From WJMT01 sp964445575 (lineage in GTDB: Bacteria > Acidobacteriota > Aminicenantia > Aminicenantales > Aminicenantaceae): a DNA stretch of 11,713 nucleotides. Shown piece after piece: positions 1 through 6,997 of the stretch. The notes under the pieces are model-generated. The model made no database searches and was not told the origin of the DNA. It saw only the letters and a list, made by a program, of their open reading frames with translations. Location of the stretch: the NCBI GenBank assembly GCA_964445575.1, contig CAYULB010000064.1, forward strand, positions 1-11,713, written 5' to 3'. The translations under genes and the position numbers were made by a program. The first letter of the stretch is position 1. Every line of letters starts with the position of its first letter.

Positions 1-63
1 ATTCACCATTCACCACTTACCATTCACCATTCACCACTTACCATTCACCATTCACAATTCACC
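1..63. repeat. Heptamer tandem repeat with 21-bp higher-order unit
   Basis: Nine consecutive 7-mers are present. The pattern ATTCACC, ATTCACC, ACTTACC occurs twice exactly, then a third variant unit follows (ATTCACC, ATTCACA, ATTCACC). This makes three 21-bp units, each close to two helical turns of DNA. The array starts at the first base of the window, so its true length is unknown. All three forward frames are open across it only because the unit has no stop codon; no start or ribosome site supports coding. Heptameric intergenic repeats are known in several bacterial groups, for example the STRR repeats of cyanobacteria; membership in any named family is not claimed. Confidence 0.85.
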
Positions 64-97
64 GTATTCAAAGTCGCTTCACCCATACCTGAATTTC

Positions 98-128
98 AGG
101 AAGCCTGCGGCTGCTCCTTGTTTTTTTT
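98..128 (+). terminator. Weak candidate intrinsic terminator of an upstream transcript
   Basis: GGAAGCC (99-105) can pair with GGCT (109-112) and TCC (115-117) around a TGC loop, leaving a two-base bulge at 113-114. After TTG comes a run of eight T (121-128). The orientation suits a transcript entering from the left edge. The stem is short and bulged, so this may be chance. Confidence 0.3.
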
Positions 129-345
129 AAACATTTAGCTTTTCTCGCTCCTTACGCATTAGCCAAACCAAATAACCTAAAGAATCCATAGAAACTGGAG
201 AAACGAAACAAACTCTATCAACTCTAATCATGCCTTGTGCCTCGCATCTGCAGCAACCTCGACTCGTGAATAATTCAGGTTATTTATCATAGATTGAGGA
301 TAGAAATAAAGCAATGATATGTTTTTGTATTTGTACATGAAAAAT
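129..345. other. Non-coding AT-rich upstream region of the porin-pst operon
   Basis: No credible coding region, tRNA or rRNA is visible here. The one structural item is a 9-bp inverted repeat, AAATAACCT (170-178) with AGGTTATTT (277-285), bounding 116 bp. No target-site duplication is evident at its edges. The final part is strongly AT-rich and leads into the Pho box. Confidence 0.5.
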
Positions 346-384
346 TTAACAAAAAATTAACAGAACATTTATTTCTTTTTAACA
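346..384 (+). promoter_or_regulatory. Pho box: four phased half-sites, PhoB/PhoP-type operator
   Basis: Exact TTAACA hexamers begin at 346, 357 and 379. The position between them, 368, carries the degenerate TTTATT, so all four half-sites keep an 11-bp register. This matches known operators for response regulators of phosphate starvation: PhoB of E. coli uses 11-bp direct repeats, and PhoP of Bacillus uses TT(A/T)ACA repeats with about 5-bp spacers. The downstream edge is nine bases from a -10 element, where the -35 box would normally lie, as in activator-dependent class II promoters. The porin and pstSCAB-phoU follow, which fits phosphate-starvation induction. The regulator itself is not in the window. 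Confidence 0.7.
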
Positions 385-393
385 AAAATCCCG

Positions 394-399
394 CATAAT
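394..399 (+). promoter_or_regulatory. Candidate -10 element (CATAAT) of the porin-pst promoter
   Basis: CATAAT matches TATAAT in five of six positions and lies nine bases after the last Pho half-site. No good -35 hexamer is present at the expected distance, as expected for a PhoB-dependent promoter. Transcription would start near 406, giving a leader of about 36 nucleotides before the porin ATG. Confidence 0.5.
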
Positions 400-441
400 C
401 CTTTCTGCTTTTAACAAAGCAAATCTTAAAGGAGGTTTTTC

Positions 442-1464
442 ATGAGAAAAATTAGTTTATTGGTTTGTGTTGTGCTCGTCTTGAACCTGCTTTCTGGCCT
501 AACCTTTGCCCAGGGAAGCTTCAAAGGGTATATGTTCGGTGATGCCTACTATGTGGCTTCTCACAGCAATGATGACTATGAAGGCAGAAACGGATTGTGG
601 TTCCGCAGGATTTACTTCACCTACAACAATCAACTTACTGAAAACATTAAGATGAGGCTGAGATTGGAAATGGCAAGTCCCGGAGATTTGGATAAAAAAG
701 ATAAGCTTTATCCCGTAGTCAAAGATGCTTATCTTAATGCGGCCATCGGCGGAGGACAGATGTTGGTGTTTGGGATTGTCAGCACTCCTACCTTTGGAAG
801 TAATGTAGAAGATATATGGGGTTACAGGCATTTGGAAAAAACACCTCTGGACCTTATGTCTTTTGCTTCTTCAAGGGATTTTGGAATCGGGCTTAAGGGA
901 GATATCGATAAGAATGGAGCCGTTTCCTACAATATTCTTTTTGGGAATGGTTCATCCAACAAGTCAGAAACCAATAAAGGAAAAAAGGTTTATGGGTCTC
1001 TCGCTTTCAAACCCGCAACAGGACTTCTCCTCGAAGTCTATGGGGACTATGAAACCACCAGTGAAAAGAAAAACTATCATGTTTATCAGGGTTTTGCTGC
1101 TTACCAGGGAAACTGGGGCCGAGTCGGTCTTCTCTATGCCAACCGCCACTATGACTATGAAGAGACAAAATTAGATTGGACTCTCTTCTCTGGATTTGCG
1201 GTTGTTTCTGCTTCTGAAAAACTGGATTTTGTTGCCCGCTATGACAAAATGCTGGGCGAACCTGTCTCAAAGACGGTTGACTATATCCCGTTTTCTACGG
1301 AAGCTCCTTCCAATTTGATTATCGGAGCAATCAGTTATGAAATAGCCAGCAGCATCTGGGTCATTCCCAATATCAAATATGTGTTCTATGATGACCCAGA
1401 TGAAGGAGGCGCTCCTGGAGATGACACTTACATCAACCTTACCTTCTTCTGGAAATTTAAATAA
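442..1464 (+). CDS. Outer-membrane porin, probably phosphate-related
   Basis: This 340-residue protein starts with a signal peptide: basic MRK, a hydrophobic core at residues 4-20, and probable cleavage after Ala23 (TFA|Q). The mature part is rich in alternating aromatic/hydrophobic strands and acidic, glycine and asparagine turns, as in a beta-barrel. It resembles porins of the phosphate-selective O/P type in general style, although it is shorter than OprP (roughly 410 residues). It ends in FFWKFK, so the terminal aromatic signature is present but followed by a final Lys. AAAGGAGG (428-435) lies just upstream of the ATG. It is the first gene after the Pho box and only 38 bp before pstS, which supports a role in outer-membrane passage of phosphate under starvation. 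Substrate specificity is inference; a general porin is possible. Confidence 0.75.
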   Translation: MRKISLLVCVVLVLNLLSGLTFAQGSFKGYMFGDAYYVASHSNDDYEGRNGLWFRRIYFTYNNQLTENIKMRLRLEMASPGDLDKKDKLYPVVKDAYLNAAIGGGQMLVFGIVSTPTFGSNVEDIWGYRHLEKTPLDLMSFASSRDFGIGLKGDIDKNGAVSYNILFGNGSSNKSETNKGKKVYGSLAFKPATGLLLEVYGDYETTSEKKNYHVYQGFAAYQGNWGRVGLLYANRHYDYEETKLDWTLFSGFAVVSASEKLDFVARYDKMLGEPVSKTVDYIPFSTEAPSNLIIGAISYEIASSIWVIPNIKYVFYDDPDEGGAPGDDTYINLTFFWKFK

Positions 1465-1502
1465 GGGAATGGAATAAATAAAATAAGAAATGGAGGTTTA
1501 AA

Positions 1503-2330
1503 ATGATTAAAAGTAAGTTAGGATTGATGGTTCTGGCAGGGGTACTGAGTGTGGGATTGATGGTCACAGTTCCCACTTTTGCTGCCAAGAATCTGACTAT
1601 TAAAGGGTCCACCACTGTGCTCCCCATTGCCCAGGCTTGTGCGGAAGCCTTTATGAACAAACATTCTGATGTCAATATTTCTGTTCAGGGGGGAGGCTCA
1701 GGGGTTGGAATCGCCTCTTTGATTGACGGGACTTGTGACATTGCTGATGCCTCTCGAGCCATTAAAGAAAAAGAAATTGCAAAGGCAGAAGAGAATGGAA
1801 TCGAGGTCTATGAAAACGTGGTCGCTTTGGATGGGATAGCCGTGATTGTTAATCCTTCCAATCCCGTGGATGCGCTTTCACTGGACCAGATAAAAATGAT
1901 CTACACTGGAAAAATTTCGAATTGGAATGAAATAGGCGGAAAGAAAATGAAAATCACTGTTATTTCTCGTGACAGCGCCAGTGGAACCTTTGAAACATTC
2001 AATGAATTGGCTCTGGATAAAGAAAAAGTAAGACCAGATGCGCTTCTTCAAGCATCCAATCAGGCTGTGGCTCAAACCGTGTCTAGGACTCCTGGAGCCA
2101 TTGGTTACGTGGGATTGGGATATCTTTCTCCTACCGTTAAAGGAGTTTCTGTCAATGGAGTGGAACCTGCCAATGAAAATGTGGTCAATGGATCATACAA
2201 ACTTGCCCGCAAACTGTTTATGTATACAGACGGCGAGCCCCAAGGATTGGTTAAAGAATTCATTGATTTTATTTTGAGTGAAGAAGGTCAGAAATTAGCA
2301 GAAAAAGCGGGATACGTTCCTCTTAAGTAA
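1503..2330 (+). CDS. pstS: Phosphate ABC transporter, periplasmic binding protein PstS
   Basis: The 275-residue product captures inorganic phosphate in the periplasm and delivers it to PstCA. A signal peptide covers about residues 1-27 (cleavage near TFA|A). There is no lipobox cysteine, so it should be a soluble periplasmic protein as in Gram-negatives rather than a lipoprotein. Phosphate-binding motifs of the family are visible: GSTTVLPI (35-42), QGGGSGVG (62-69), a DADASR-type loop around 79-85, and SRDSASGTFETF (155-166), whose Arg, Asp, Ser and Thr usually hold the anion. The length is typical for short PstS proteins. TGGAGGT at 1491-1497 gives a clear ribosome site for the ATG. It is followed after 38 bp by pstC, with an inverted repeat in the junction that could keep PstS in excess over the membrane subunits. 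Confidence 0.95.
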   Translation: MIKSKLGLMVLAGVLSVGLMVTVPTFAAKNLTIKGSTTVLPIAQACAEAFMNKHSDVNISVQGGGSGVGIASLIDGTCDIADASRAIKEKEIAKAEENGIEVYENVVALDGIAVIVNPSNPVDALSLDQIKMIYTGKISNWNEIGGKKMKITVISRDSASGTFETFNELALDKEKVRPDALLQASNQAVAQTVSRTPGAIGYVGLGYLSPTVKGVSVNGVEPANENVVNGSYKLARKLFMYTDGEPQGLVKEFIDFILSEEGQKLAEKAGYVPLK

Positions 2331-2349
2331 AGTATAATGAGGTCCCTAA

Positions 2350-2424
2350 GCAAAGGCCAGAAGATGAGATGTACCGAATAAAAGAAAAAATTTACAAGGG
2401 AATATTCACCCTTCTGGCCTTTGC
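2350..2424 (+). repeat. 14-bp perfect inverted repeat enclosing the pstC start codon
   Basis: GCAAAGGCCAGAAG (2350-2363) is the exact reverse complement of CTTCTGGCCTTTGC (2411-2424), with a 47-base loop between them. The left arm covers the only purine-rich stretch that could serve as the pstC ribosome site, the loop holds the ATG (2369-2371), and the right arm is inside codons 15-19 of pstC. Eight of 14 pairs are G-C. T-rich sequence (TTATTTTTCTC, 2430-2440) follows the right arm. In mRNA this hairpin could slow pstC translation, or stop or process the transcript after pstS. Function is inferred. Confidence 0.7.
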
Positions 2425-3253
2425 CTCTCTTATTTTTCTCGTCGGGATCACTGTGACTCTGTTCCTAGAGGGACTCCCAATATTCAAGGAAGTGGGATTT
2501 TTTGATTTTATTTTAGGAAAAAGCTGGTATCCTACCTATGACCCACCAGACTTTGGCATCCTTCCTTTGATTCTGGGTTCTTTGTGGGTCACCTTGGGAG
2601 CAGTGTTTTTTTGTGTGCCCATAGGTGTGGGAAGTGCGCTTTTCATCAATGAACTGGCCGGAAAAAGATTGAAAGCTGTGCTTAAACCCACCATAGAGAT
2701 ATTAGCCGGAATACCCTCCATAGTGTATGGATTTTTCGGGATGGTAGTGGTGGCTCCCTTTATCCAGAAGCTTTTAAACCTTCCTGTGGGGCTCACGGCT
2801 TTTACAGGAAGTCTTATGCTCGGAATCATGGCCACTCCCACAGTCTGCAGTATATCTGAAGATGCCCTTAGTTTTGTTCCCAGGAGTTTCCGTGAGGCAT
2901 CTTTAGCTGTGGGCGCTAATCGATGGCAGACACTCACAAAAGTGATATTTCCGGCGGCTGCTTCAGGAATATCAACCTCTGTAATCCTCGGGATGAGTCG
3001 AGCTGTCGGAGAGACCATGACTGTTTTGATGGTCACGGGAGGGGCTGCAGTCATTCCTCATACTTTTTTTCAGCCAGTAAGGCCTATGACATCCACCATT
3101 GCTGCAGAAATGGGAGAGGCTGTCATGGGGAGTGAACATTACCATTCGCTTTTTGCCATCGGACTTATTTTATTTTGCATGACTTTGGTCTTTAATATTA
3201 TTGCTGAACTGATAAGCAAAAGGTACAGAAAAAAATTAGGATTAGGGAGATGA
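2369..3253 (+). CDS. pstC: Phosphate ABC transporter permease PstC
   Basis: The 294-residue inner-membrane subunit forms the phosphate channel with PstA. An N-terminal membrane helix spans about residues 12-34, followed by a periplasmic loop and further hydrophobic segments near 65-95, 110-132, 145-160, 200-228 and 262-282. The EAA loop that contacts the ATPase is clear: SFREASLAVGANRWQT (173-188) followed by LPxA-like FPAAASG (194-200). The MYRIKEKIYKG opening is typical of the family, which supports the ATG at 2369 even though no strong Shine-Dalgarno is present. An upstream ATG at 2338 is out of frame and makes only a 14-codon ORF. The start lies in the loop of a long inverted repeat. The gene overlaps pstA by four bases (ATGA). 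Confidence 0.95.
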   Translation: MYRIKEKIYKGIFTLLAFASLIFLVGITVTLFLEGLPIFKEVGFFDFILGKSWYPTYDPPDFGILPLILGSLWVTLGAVFFCVPIGVGSALFINELAGKRLKAVLKPTIEILAGIPSIVYGFFGMVVVAPFIQKLLNLPVGLTAFTGSLMLGIMATPTVCSISEDALSFVPRSFREASLAVGANRWQTLTKVIFPAAASGISTSVILGMSRAVGETMTVLMVTGGAAVIPHTFFQPVRPMTSTIAAEMGEAVMGSEHYHSLFAIGLILFCMTLVFNIIAELISKRYRKKLGLGR

Positions 3254-4101
3254 AAAAGCAGGTCAGTCAAAATATGGGATTTGGACTTTTGTTTTTGTGT
3301 ATGGGGACAGCTGTTTTTTTTCTGGGATCTATCATTTATTTTATTGTGATAAAAGGCTTTCGAATACTGTCCTGGGATTTTCTCACTCAGGTGCCAAGAG
3401 AGGCCATGACTGCGGGAGGAGTGGCTCCGGCTATCGTAGGCACTCTTTTCCTGACTATGGGATCGATTGTTATTGCCCTTCCCCTTGGAATTGCCTGTGC
3501 CATCTATTTGACTGAATACTCTCCTAAAAGTTTTGCGGTCAATATCATAAGGATGAGCATAAACAATCTAGCTGGGGTCCCCTCGGTTGTGTTTGGTCTT
3601 TTTGGACTGGCCATATTTGTCAAACTTTTTGGGTTTGGGGTTTCTATTCTGGCTGGATGCTGCACTCTGGGTATCCTGGTGCTTCCTCAGATCATTTCCG
3701 CATCCCAGGAAGCTCTGTTAGCTGTCCCCCAGTCTTATAGAGAAGCCTCCCTGGCTCTAGGCGCCACCCACTGGCAGACAATCAGAAGCACTGTGCTCCC
3801 TTCGGCTCTTCCGGGGATCCTGACCGGTGTTATTTTAAGCATTGGGCGGGTGGCCGGGGAGACCGCTCCTATTCTTTTTACTGCTGCAACCTTTTATACA
3901 AGAGGTTATCCCAGGTCTATTTTTTCCGAAGTGATGGCTTTGCCCTATCATATTTATGCTCTTATGACTGAAGGAACTCATCCTCAAGAGCAGACTCAAA
4001 TCGCTTACGGATGTGCTTTGATACTTCTGGCATTGGTTTTAGCAATCTCTGCGGCTGCTATTATAATCCGTCAGAAACACAGGAAAGCTTATGAACAGTA
4101 A
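3250..4101 (+). CDS. pstA: Phosphate ABC transporter permease PstA
   Basis: The 283-residue partner of PstC has about six hydrophobic segments, starting around residues 10-35 and 60-88 and ending near 252-273, with a basic C-terminal tail. The coupling EAA loop is SYREASLALGATHWQT (162-177) followed by VLPSALPGILTG (182-193). GGVAPAIVGT near 56-65 is the usual first segment of the permease domain. The start overlaps the pstC stop as ATGA, which suggests translational coupling. AGG at about 3238 provides a modest ribosome site. The 3' end overlaps pstB by 11 bases. Confidence 0.95.
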   Translation: MKKQVSQNMGFGLLFLCMGTAVFFLGSIIYFIVIKGFRILSWDFLTQVPREAMTAGGVAPAIVGTLFLTMGSIVIALPLGIACAIYLTEYSPKSFAVNIIRMSINNLAGVPSVVFGLFGLAIFVKLFGFGVSILAGCCTLGILVLPQIISASQEALLAVPQSYREASLALGATHWQTIRSTVLPSALPGILTGVILSIGRVAGETAPILFTAATFYTRGYPRSIFSEVMALPYHIYALMTEGTHPQEQTQIAYGCALILLALVLAISAAAIIIRQKHRKAYEQ

Positions 4102-4852
4102 AGTTAAAATCAAAGTAGAGAATGTTAGTTTTTATTACGGCAAATCCTGTGCTTTAAAAAATATAACCATAGATATATATGAAAATCAGGTTACAGCCAT
4201 TATCGGGCCTTCGGGGTGTGGGAAGTCCACCTTTATTCGATTGTTCAACCGAATGAACGATTTAATCCCACGAACCCGATTTGAGGGAAAAATCTGTTTA
4301 GACGGCCAGGATATTTATAGGCCCAGAGTTGATATTGTGGATATAAGAAGACAGGTAGGGATGGTGTTTCAGAAGCCGAACCCCTTCCCCAAAAGCATCT
4401 TTGACAACATCAGTTATGGTTTAAAAGTCAATGGGATGAAAAACAAAACCGTTATTGAAGAAAGAGTGGTAACGTCTCTCAAGGACGCGGCTATTTGGGA
4501 TGAGGTTAAAGACAGGCTCCATGAAAGTGCCCTGGGATTGTCCGGGGGGCAGCAGCAGAGGCTGTGTATTGCTCGGTGTCTTGCTGTCAAGCCGGAGGTC
4601 ATTCTTTTTGATGAGCCTGCGGCAAGTCTGGACCCGATTTCAACAAAAAAAATTGAAGTACTTATTGAGAAGCTGAGAAAAAGATATACCATTGTTATTG
4701 TCACTCACAACATGCAGCAGGCCTCCAGGATTTCGCAGTATACGGTTTTCCTTTATTTGGGCAAACTGATCGAGTATGCACCCACAGATGAACTGTTCAC
4801 CGTGCCCAAAAACAAGATGACCGAGGACTATCTAACAGGAAAGTTTGGATAA
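4091..4852 (+). CDS. pstB: Phosphate ABC transporter ATP-binding protein PstB
   Basis: This is a complete 253-residue ATPase that energises PstCA on the cytoplasmic face. Walker A is GPSGCGKST (39-47), the Q-loop glutamine is Q94 in MVFQKPNPFPKSI (91-103), which is characteristic of PstB, the signature is LSGGQQQR (150-157), Walker B is VILFDEP (170-176) with catalytic Glu175, the D-loop SLD is at 179-181, and the switch histidine is H206 in VTHN. RLFNRMNDLIP (50-60) is another PstB hallmark. The Walker B/D-loop junction reads DEPAASLDP, where many homologues have DEPTSALDP or DEPCSALDP; this is conservative and should not affect function. AGGAAA (4081-4086) lies inside the pstA end and serves the ATG. 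Confidence 0.97.
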   Translation: MNSKVKIKVENVSFYYGKSCALKNITIDIYENQVTAIIGPSGCGKSTFIRLFNRMNDLIPRTRFEGKICLDGQDIYRPRVDIVDIRRQVGMVFQKPNPFPKSIFDNISYGLKVNGMKNKTVIEERVVTSLKDAAIWDEVKDRLHESALGLSGGQQQRLCIARCLAVKPEVILFDEPAASLDPISTKKIEVLIEKLRKRYTIVIVTHNMQQASRISQYTVFLYLGKLIEYAPTDELFTVPKNKMTEDYLTGKFG

Positions 4853-4886
4853 AGATTTTATTAGAGCAGAGCTCAAGGGAGGAAAA

Positions 4887-5543
4887 ATGTTAGAAAAAGA
4901 ACTGATTTTTTTAAAAGAAAGAGTCGTTGAGTACGCGGCCTTGGTGGAAAGTATGATTCAGAACAGCATACAGGGCTTGATTCAAAAAAACGAGCCCCTG
5001 CTGAAACAGGTCATTGGACAGCAGGAGCCAAAAGCCAATGAAGTAGAGCTAAGCATTGAGGAGCAGGGAACAGTTGTCATGGCTAAATTTCAACCCACGG
5101 CTAAAGACCTTCGCATCATACTTATGATATTGAGAATGAACAACGACTTAGAAAGGATGGCTGATCATGCGGTTAACATTGCTGAAAGGAGTCTTTTTTT
5201 GATAAAAAATCCCATGGTAAAACCGCTTATCGATATTCCGAAAGCGGCCGAGATTACCGTGCAGATGCTTAAAGACAGTATTGACTCATTTATTAAAGAG
5301 GACTCTGATTTAGCAAAAAATATATGTGAAAGAGACGACAAAATAGATAACCTGAACAATCAAATTTTAAGGGAACTCATAACTTATATGTTTTCTGATC
5401 CTTCCACTATAGAACGTTCTATAAAATTAATCCAGATAGCTAATAATTTGGAACGCATTGCTGACTTATCCACCAATATTTCTGAAGATGTGATCTACAT
5501 TGTTGAAGGAAGGGTGATCAAGCATCATAAAGATGAGGAGTGA
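4887..5543 (+). CDS. phoU: Phosphate signalling/transport regulator PhoU
   Basis: The 218-residue helical protein joins PstSCAB to the phosphate sensor kinase and restrains phosphate uptake and Pho signalling. It shows the two PhoU repeats: the first has FQPTAKDLR (68-76) and LERMADHAVNIAE (88-100), the second LERIADLSTNISE (188-200). The E/D residues of these E-R-x-x-D motifs bind metal clusters in known structures. The second motif has Leu instead of the common His after Asp193. I chose ATG 4887 because AAGGGAGG (4875-4882) lies four bases upstream. A longer in-frame reading begins with TTG at 4845 inside pstB, but it has no ribosome site and adds 14 residues that do not look like PhoU. The 3' end overlaps the opposing cyclase gene by 19 bp. 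Confidence 0.93.
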   Translation: MLEKELIFLKERVVEYAALVESMIQNSIQGLIQKNEPLLKQVIGQQEPKANEVELSIEEQGTVVMAKFQPTAKDLRIILMILRMNNDLERMADHAVNIAERSLFLIKNPMVKPLIDIPKAAEITVQMLKDSIDSFIKEDSDLAKNICERDDKIDNLNNQILRELITYMFSDPSTIERSIKLIQIANNLERIADLSTNISEDVIYIVEGRVIKHHKDEE

Positions 5544-6838
5544 CCTTCAATATTTGAAAAGACTTCGACTCTATCGCGTCCTTTTTCTTTTGCTTTGTAG
5601 AGAGCATTGTCAGAAAGCTTCAGTAAAGTTTCTGATTTAACATGGTCTTTGTGAGGATATGAAGAAACCAGACCTATGCTTAGGGTTGCAGTGATTTTTC
5701 CCCCTTTTGTTTGTAAGGGACTTCCCTTAAACATCTTCCTCAGACGTTCTGCTGCTTTTTGAGCGTTTTTTAGCTTGGTTTTGGGCATAACAATAAGAAA
5801 TTCTTCTCCTCCGTATCGGCCTTTTATATCATAACCGCGAAAAGACTTATAGATGCATTGACTTGCGTGCTTGAGCACACTGTCTCCAACTTGGTGTCCG
5901 TATTGGTCGTTTATGTTTTTAAAATGGTCCAAATCTGCCAGCAAAACAGAAACAGGCTCCTTCTGGCGTTCAGCTCTTTCCACTTCTTCCTTAAACCGGT
6001 TTAAAACAGCTCCATGATTTAACAGCCCTGTGAGGTCATCTGTTAAGGCCTGTTTTTTAAGCTTTTGAGCGGTTTGTTTCAGTTGCTCTTCCATTTGTAT
6101 TCTTTTGGTTATGTCTCTTGCGATCCCTAAAATATAGCGAGGCTTTTCTTTTCTATAGATAGCGCTTGCTTTGGTTTCCACATAAACATATTCTCCGTCT
6201 TTTCGTTTTAATTTGAACTGGGTCAGTTTTTTTTGAGCTCCTGTTTTTTTTAATTCTTGAATTGTTTTGTAGGCTTTATTCAGGTATTTCAATGGGAGTA
6301 ATTTCTTGAAATTGATTTGACTGATTTCTTTTTTGGTGTAACCCAGTCCTTCCAAAGCCGGCTGATTGGCATCAATGAATTTTCCTTTTAAATCGTGGAT
6401 ATAAACCCAGTCCAAAGACCGTTCAAACAAGGCTCTCCATCTTTTTTCAGCTTCCTCTAGTTCCACTTGCATTTTCCTAAACTGGGTTATGTCCCTGGCT
6501 ACTCCCTGAATTGCCACGATCTTATTATTTTCTATAACAGGGGTGGTTATTATTTCTAAAGGCACAAGGTTTCCGTCTTTCCGAACAATTTCTAATTGAA
6601 GGGGCTTGTCAATTTTTTCTCCCTTCCGGCGTTTTTGAATGCGGGATTCCACTTCCTTTATATAGGGAGGAGCCACAATATCTCTCACGTTCATTTTTAA
6701 AAGCTGTTCAATGTTATAGCCGGTCACTTTTTCAGCAGAACGGTTTCCGAATATGAATTGACCTTTTAAATTGATTTCGAGGATAATGTCTCTGGTATTG
6801 TTTATAAGTCTTTTGAGGTGTTTTTCTGTTTTTGTAAT
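5525..6838 (-). CDS. PAS-PAS-GGDEF diguanylate cyclase (start unusual)
   Basis: This is a soluble cyclic di-GMP synthase with no membrane segment. Numbered from the GTG at 6727, it has the end of PAS1 (1-82), PAS2 with its PAC part (about 94-207), a short coiled-coil linker, and GGDEF (226-391). The active site GGEEF (306-310) is intact, D265 in DLDHFK is a metal ligand, and the product-inhibition site RGYD (297-300) sits the usual five residues ahead. The GTG cannot be the natural start of a full PAS1: 37 further in-frame codons upstream still read as PAS (LINNTRDIILEINLKGQF). They contain no ATG, GTG or TTG before the stop at about 6870. ATT at 6838 has GAGGGG six bases upstream and yields 437 residues, so I placed the start there provisionally. 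A frameshift or truncation is the alternative. The signal sensed by the PAS domains cannot be read from sequence. Confidence 0.85.
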   Translation of the reverse strand: MTKTEKHLKRLINNTRDIILEINLKGQFIFGNRSAEKVTGYNIEQLLKMNVRDIVAPPYIKEVESRIQKRRKGEKIDKPLQLEIVRKDGNLVPLEIITTPVIENNKIVAIQGVARDITQFRKMQVELEEAEKRWRALFERSLDWVYIHDLKGKFIDANQPALEGLGYTKKEISQINFKKLLPLKYLNKAYKTIQELKKTGAQKKLTQFKLKRKDGEYVYVETKASAIYRKEKPRYILGIARDITKRIQMEEQLKQTAQKLKKQALTDDLTGLLNHGAVLNRFKEEVERAERQKEPVSVLLADLDHFKNINDQYGHQVGDSVLKHASQCIYKSFRGYDIKGRYGGEEFLIVMPKTKLKNAQKAAERLRKMFKGSPLQTKGGKITATLSIGLVSSYPHKDHVKSETLLKLSDNALYKAKEKGRDRVEVFSNIEGHSSSL

Positions 6839-6885
6839 TTTATTCCCCTCGTTTTCTTTACGTTTTCTTTATGGTTTTTAATATA

Positions 6886-6914
6886 TACATAATCAATATG
6901 GAGTCATTTGTCAA
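6886..6914 (-). promoter_or_regulatory. Candidate promoter of the diguanylate cyclase gene
   Basis: On the minus strand a perfect TTGACA (6914-6909) is followed after 17 bases by TATGTA (6891-6886), a poor -10. Transcription would start near 6879, giving a leader of about 40 nucleotides that contains the GAGGGG ribosome site and ends at the ATT at 6838. This supports a start upstream of the GTG at 6727. Confidence 0.4.
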
Positions 6915-6920
6915 TTTGAC
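6910..6920. promoter_or_regulatory. Small palindrome in the divergent promoter region
   Basis: GTCAA-T-TTGAC is a perfect 5-bp dyad around one base. It overlaps the -35 of the cyclase promoter and lies about 64 bp upstream of the glycerate kinase -10. It could be an operator half or chance; its size alone is not significant. Confidence 0.25.
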
Positions 6921-6983
6921 TTTTCTCAGCAATAAGGTCATTGCATTTTTTATGAATTGTTTAGATTAGGGATTAAAAAGTTA

Positions 6984-6989
6984 TATAAT
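6984..6989 (+). promoter_or_regulatory. Consensus -10 (TATAAT) immediately before the glycerate kinase ATG
   Basis: A perfect TATAAT ends nine bases before the start codon at 6998. The predicted transcription start (about 6996) almost coincides with the ATG, and no Shine-Dalgarno lies between, so the mRNA would be leaderless or nearly so. The -35 position (about 6961-6966, TTAGAT) is weak. Confidence 0.45.
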
Positions 6990-6997
6990 GGATTTAA

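Noticed and set aside
1..63. CRISPR array
   Set aside because: The repeat units are contiguous with no spacers, and no cas genes are present.
1..138. Open frame from the left edge reading a 7-residue repeat (IHHSPLT-like) to a TAG at 136
   Set aside because: All three forward frames are open over the repeat only because the unit lacks stops. There is no start or ribosome site, and the later residues show no protein-like pattern.
2334..2339. TATAAT just after the pstS stop as an internal promoter
   Set aside because: No recognisable -35 at 16-18 bp. A single hexamer in AT-rich sequence is weak evidence.
2338..2382. Fourteen-codon leader ORF before and overlapping pstC
   Set aside because: No ribosome site precedes its ATG, and it has no attenuator-like codon pattern.
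2536..3054. 172-codon reading frame opposite pstC, and similar antisense frames elsewhere
   Set aside because: They lie wholly within conserved genes on the other strand, lack ribosome sites and have no domain sense.
4845..4886. Longer PhoU from a TTG inside the pstB end
   Set aside because: It has no ribosome site, whereas ATG 4887 has a strong one and gives the usual PhoU N-terminus.
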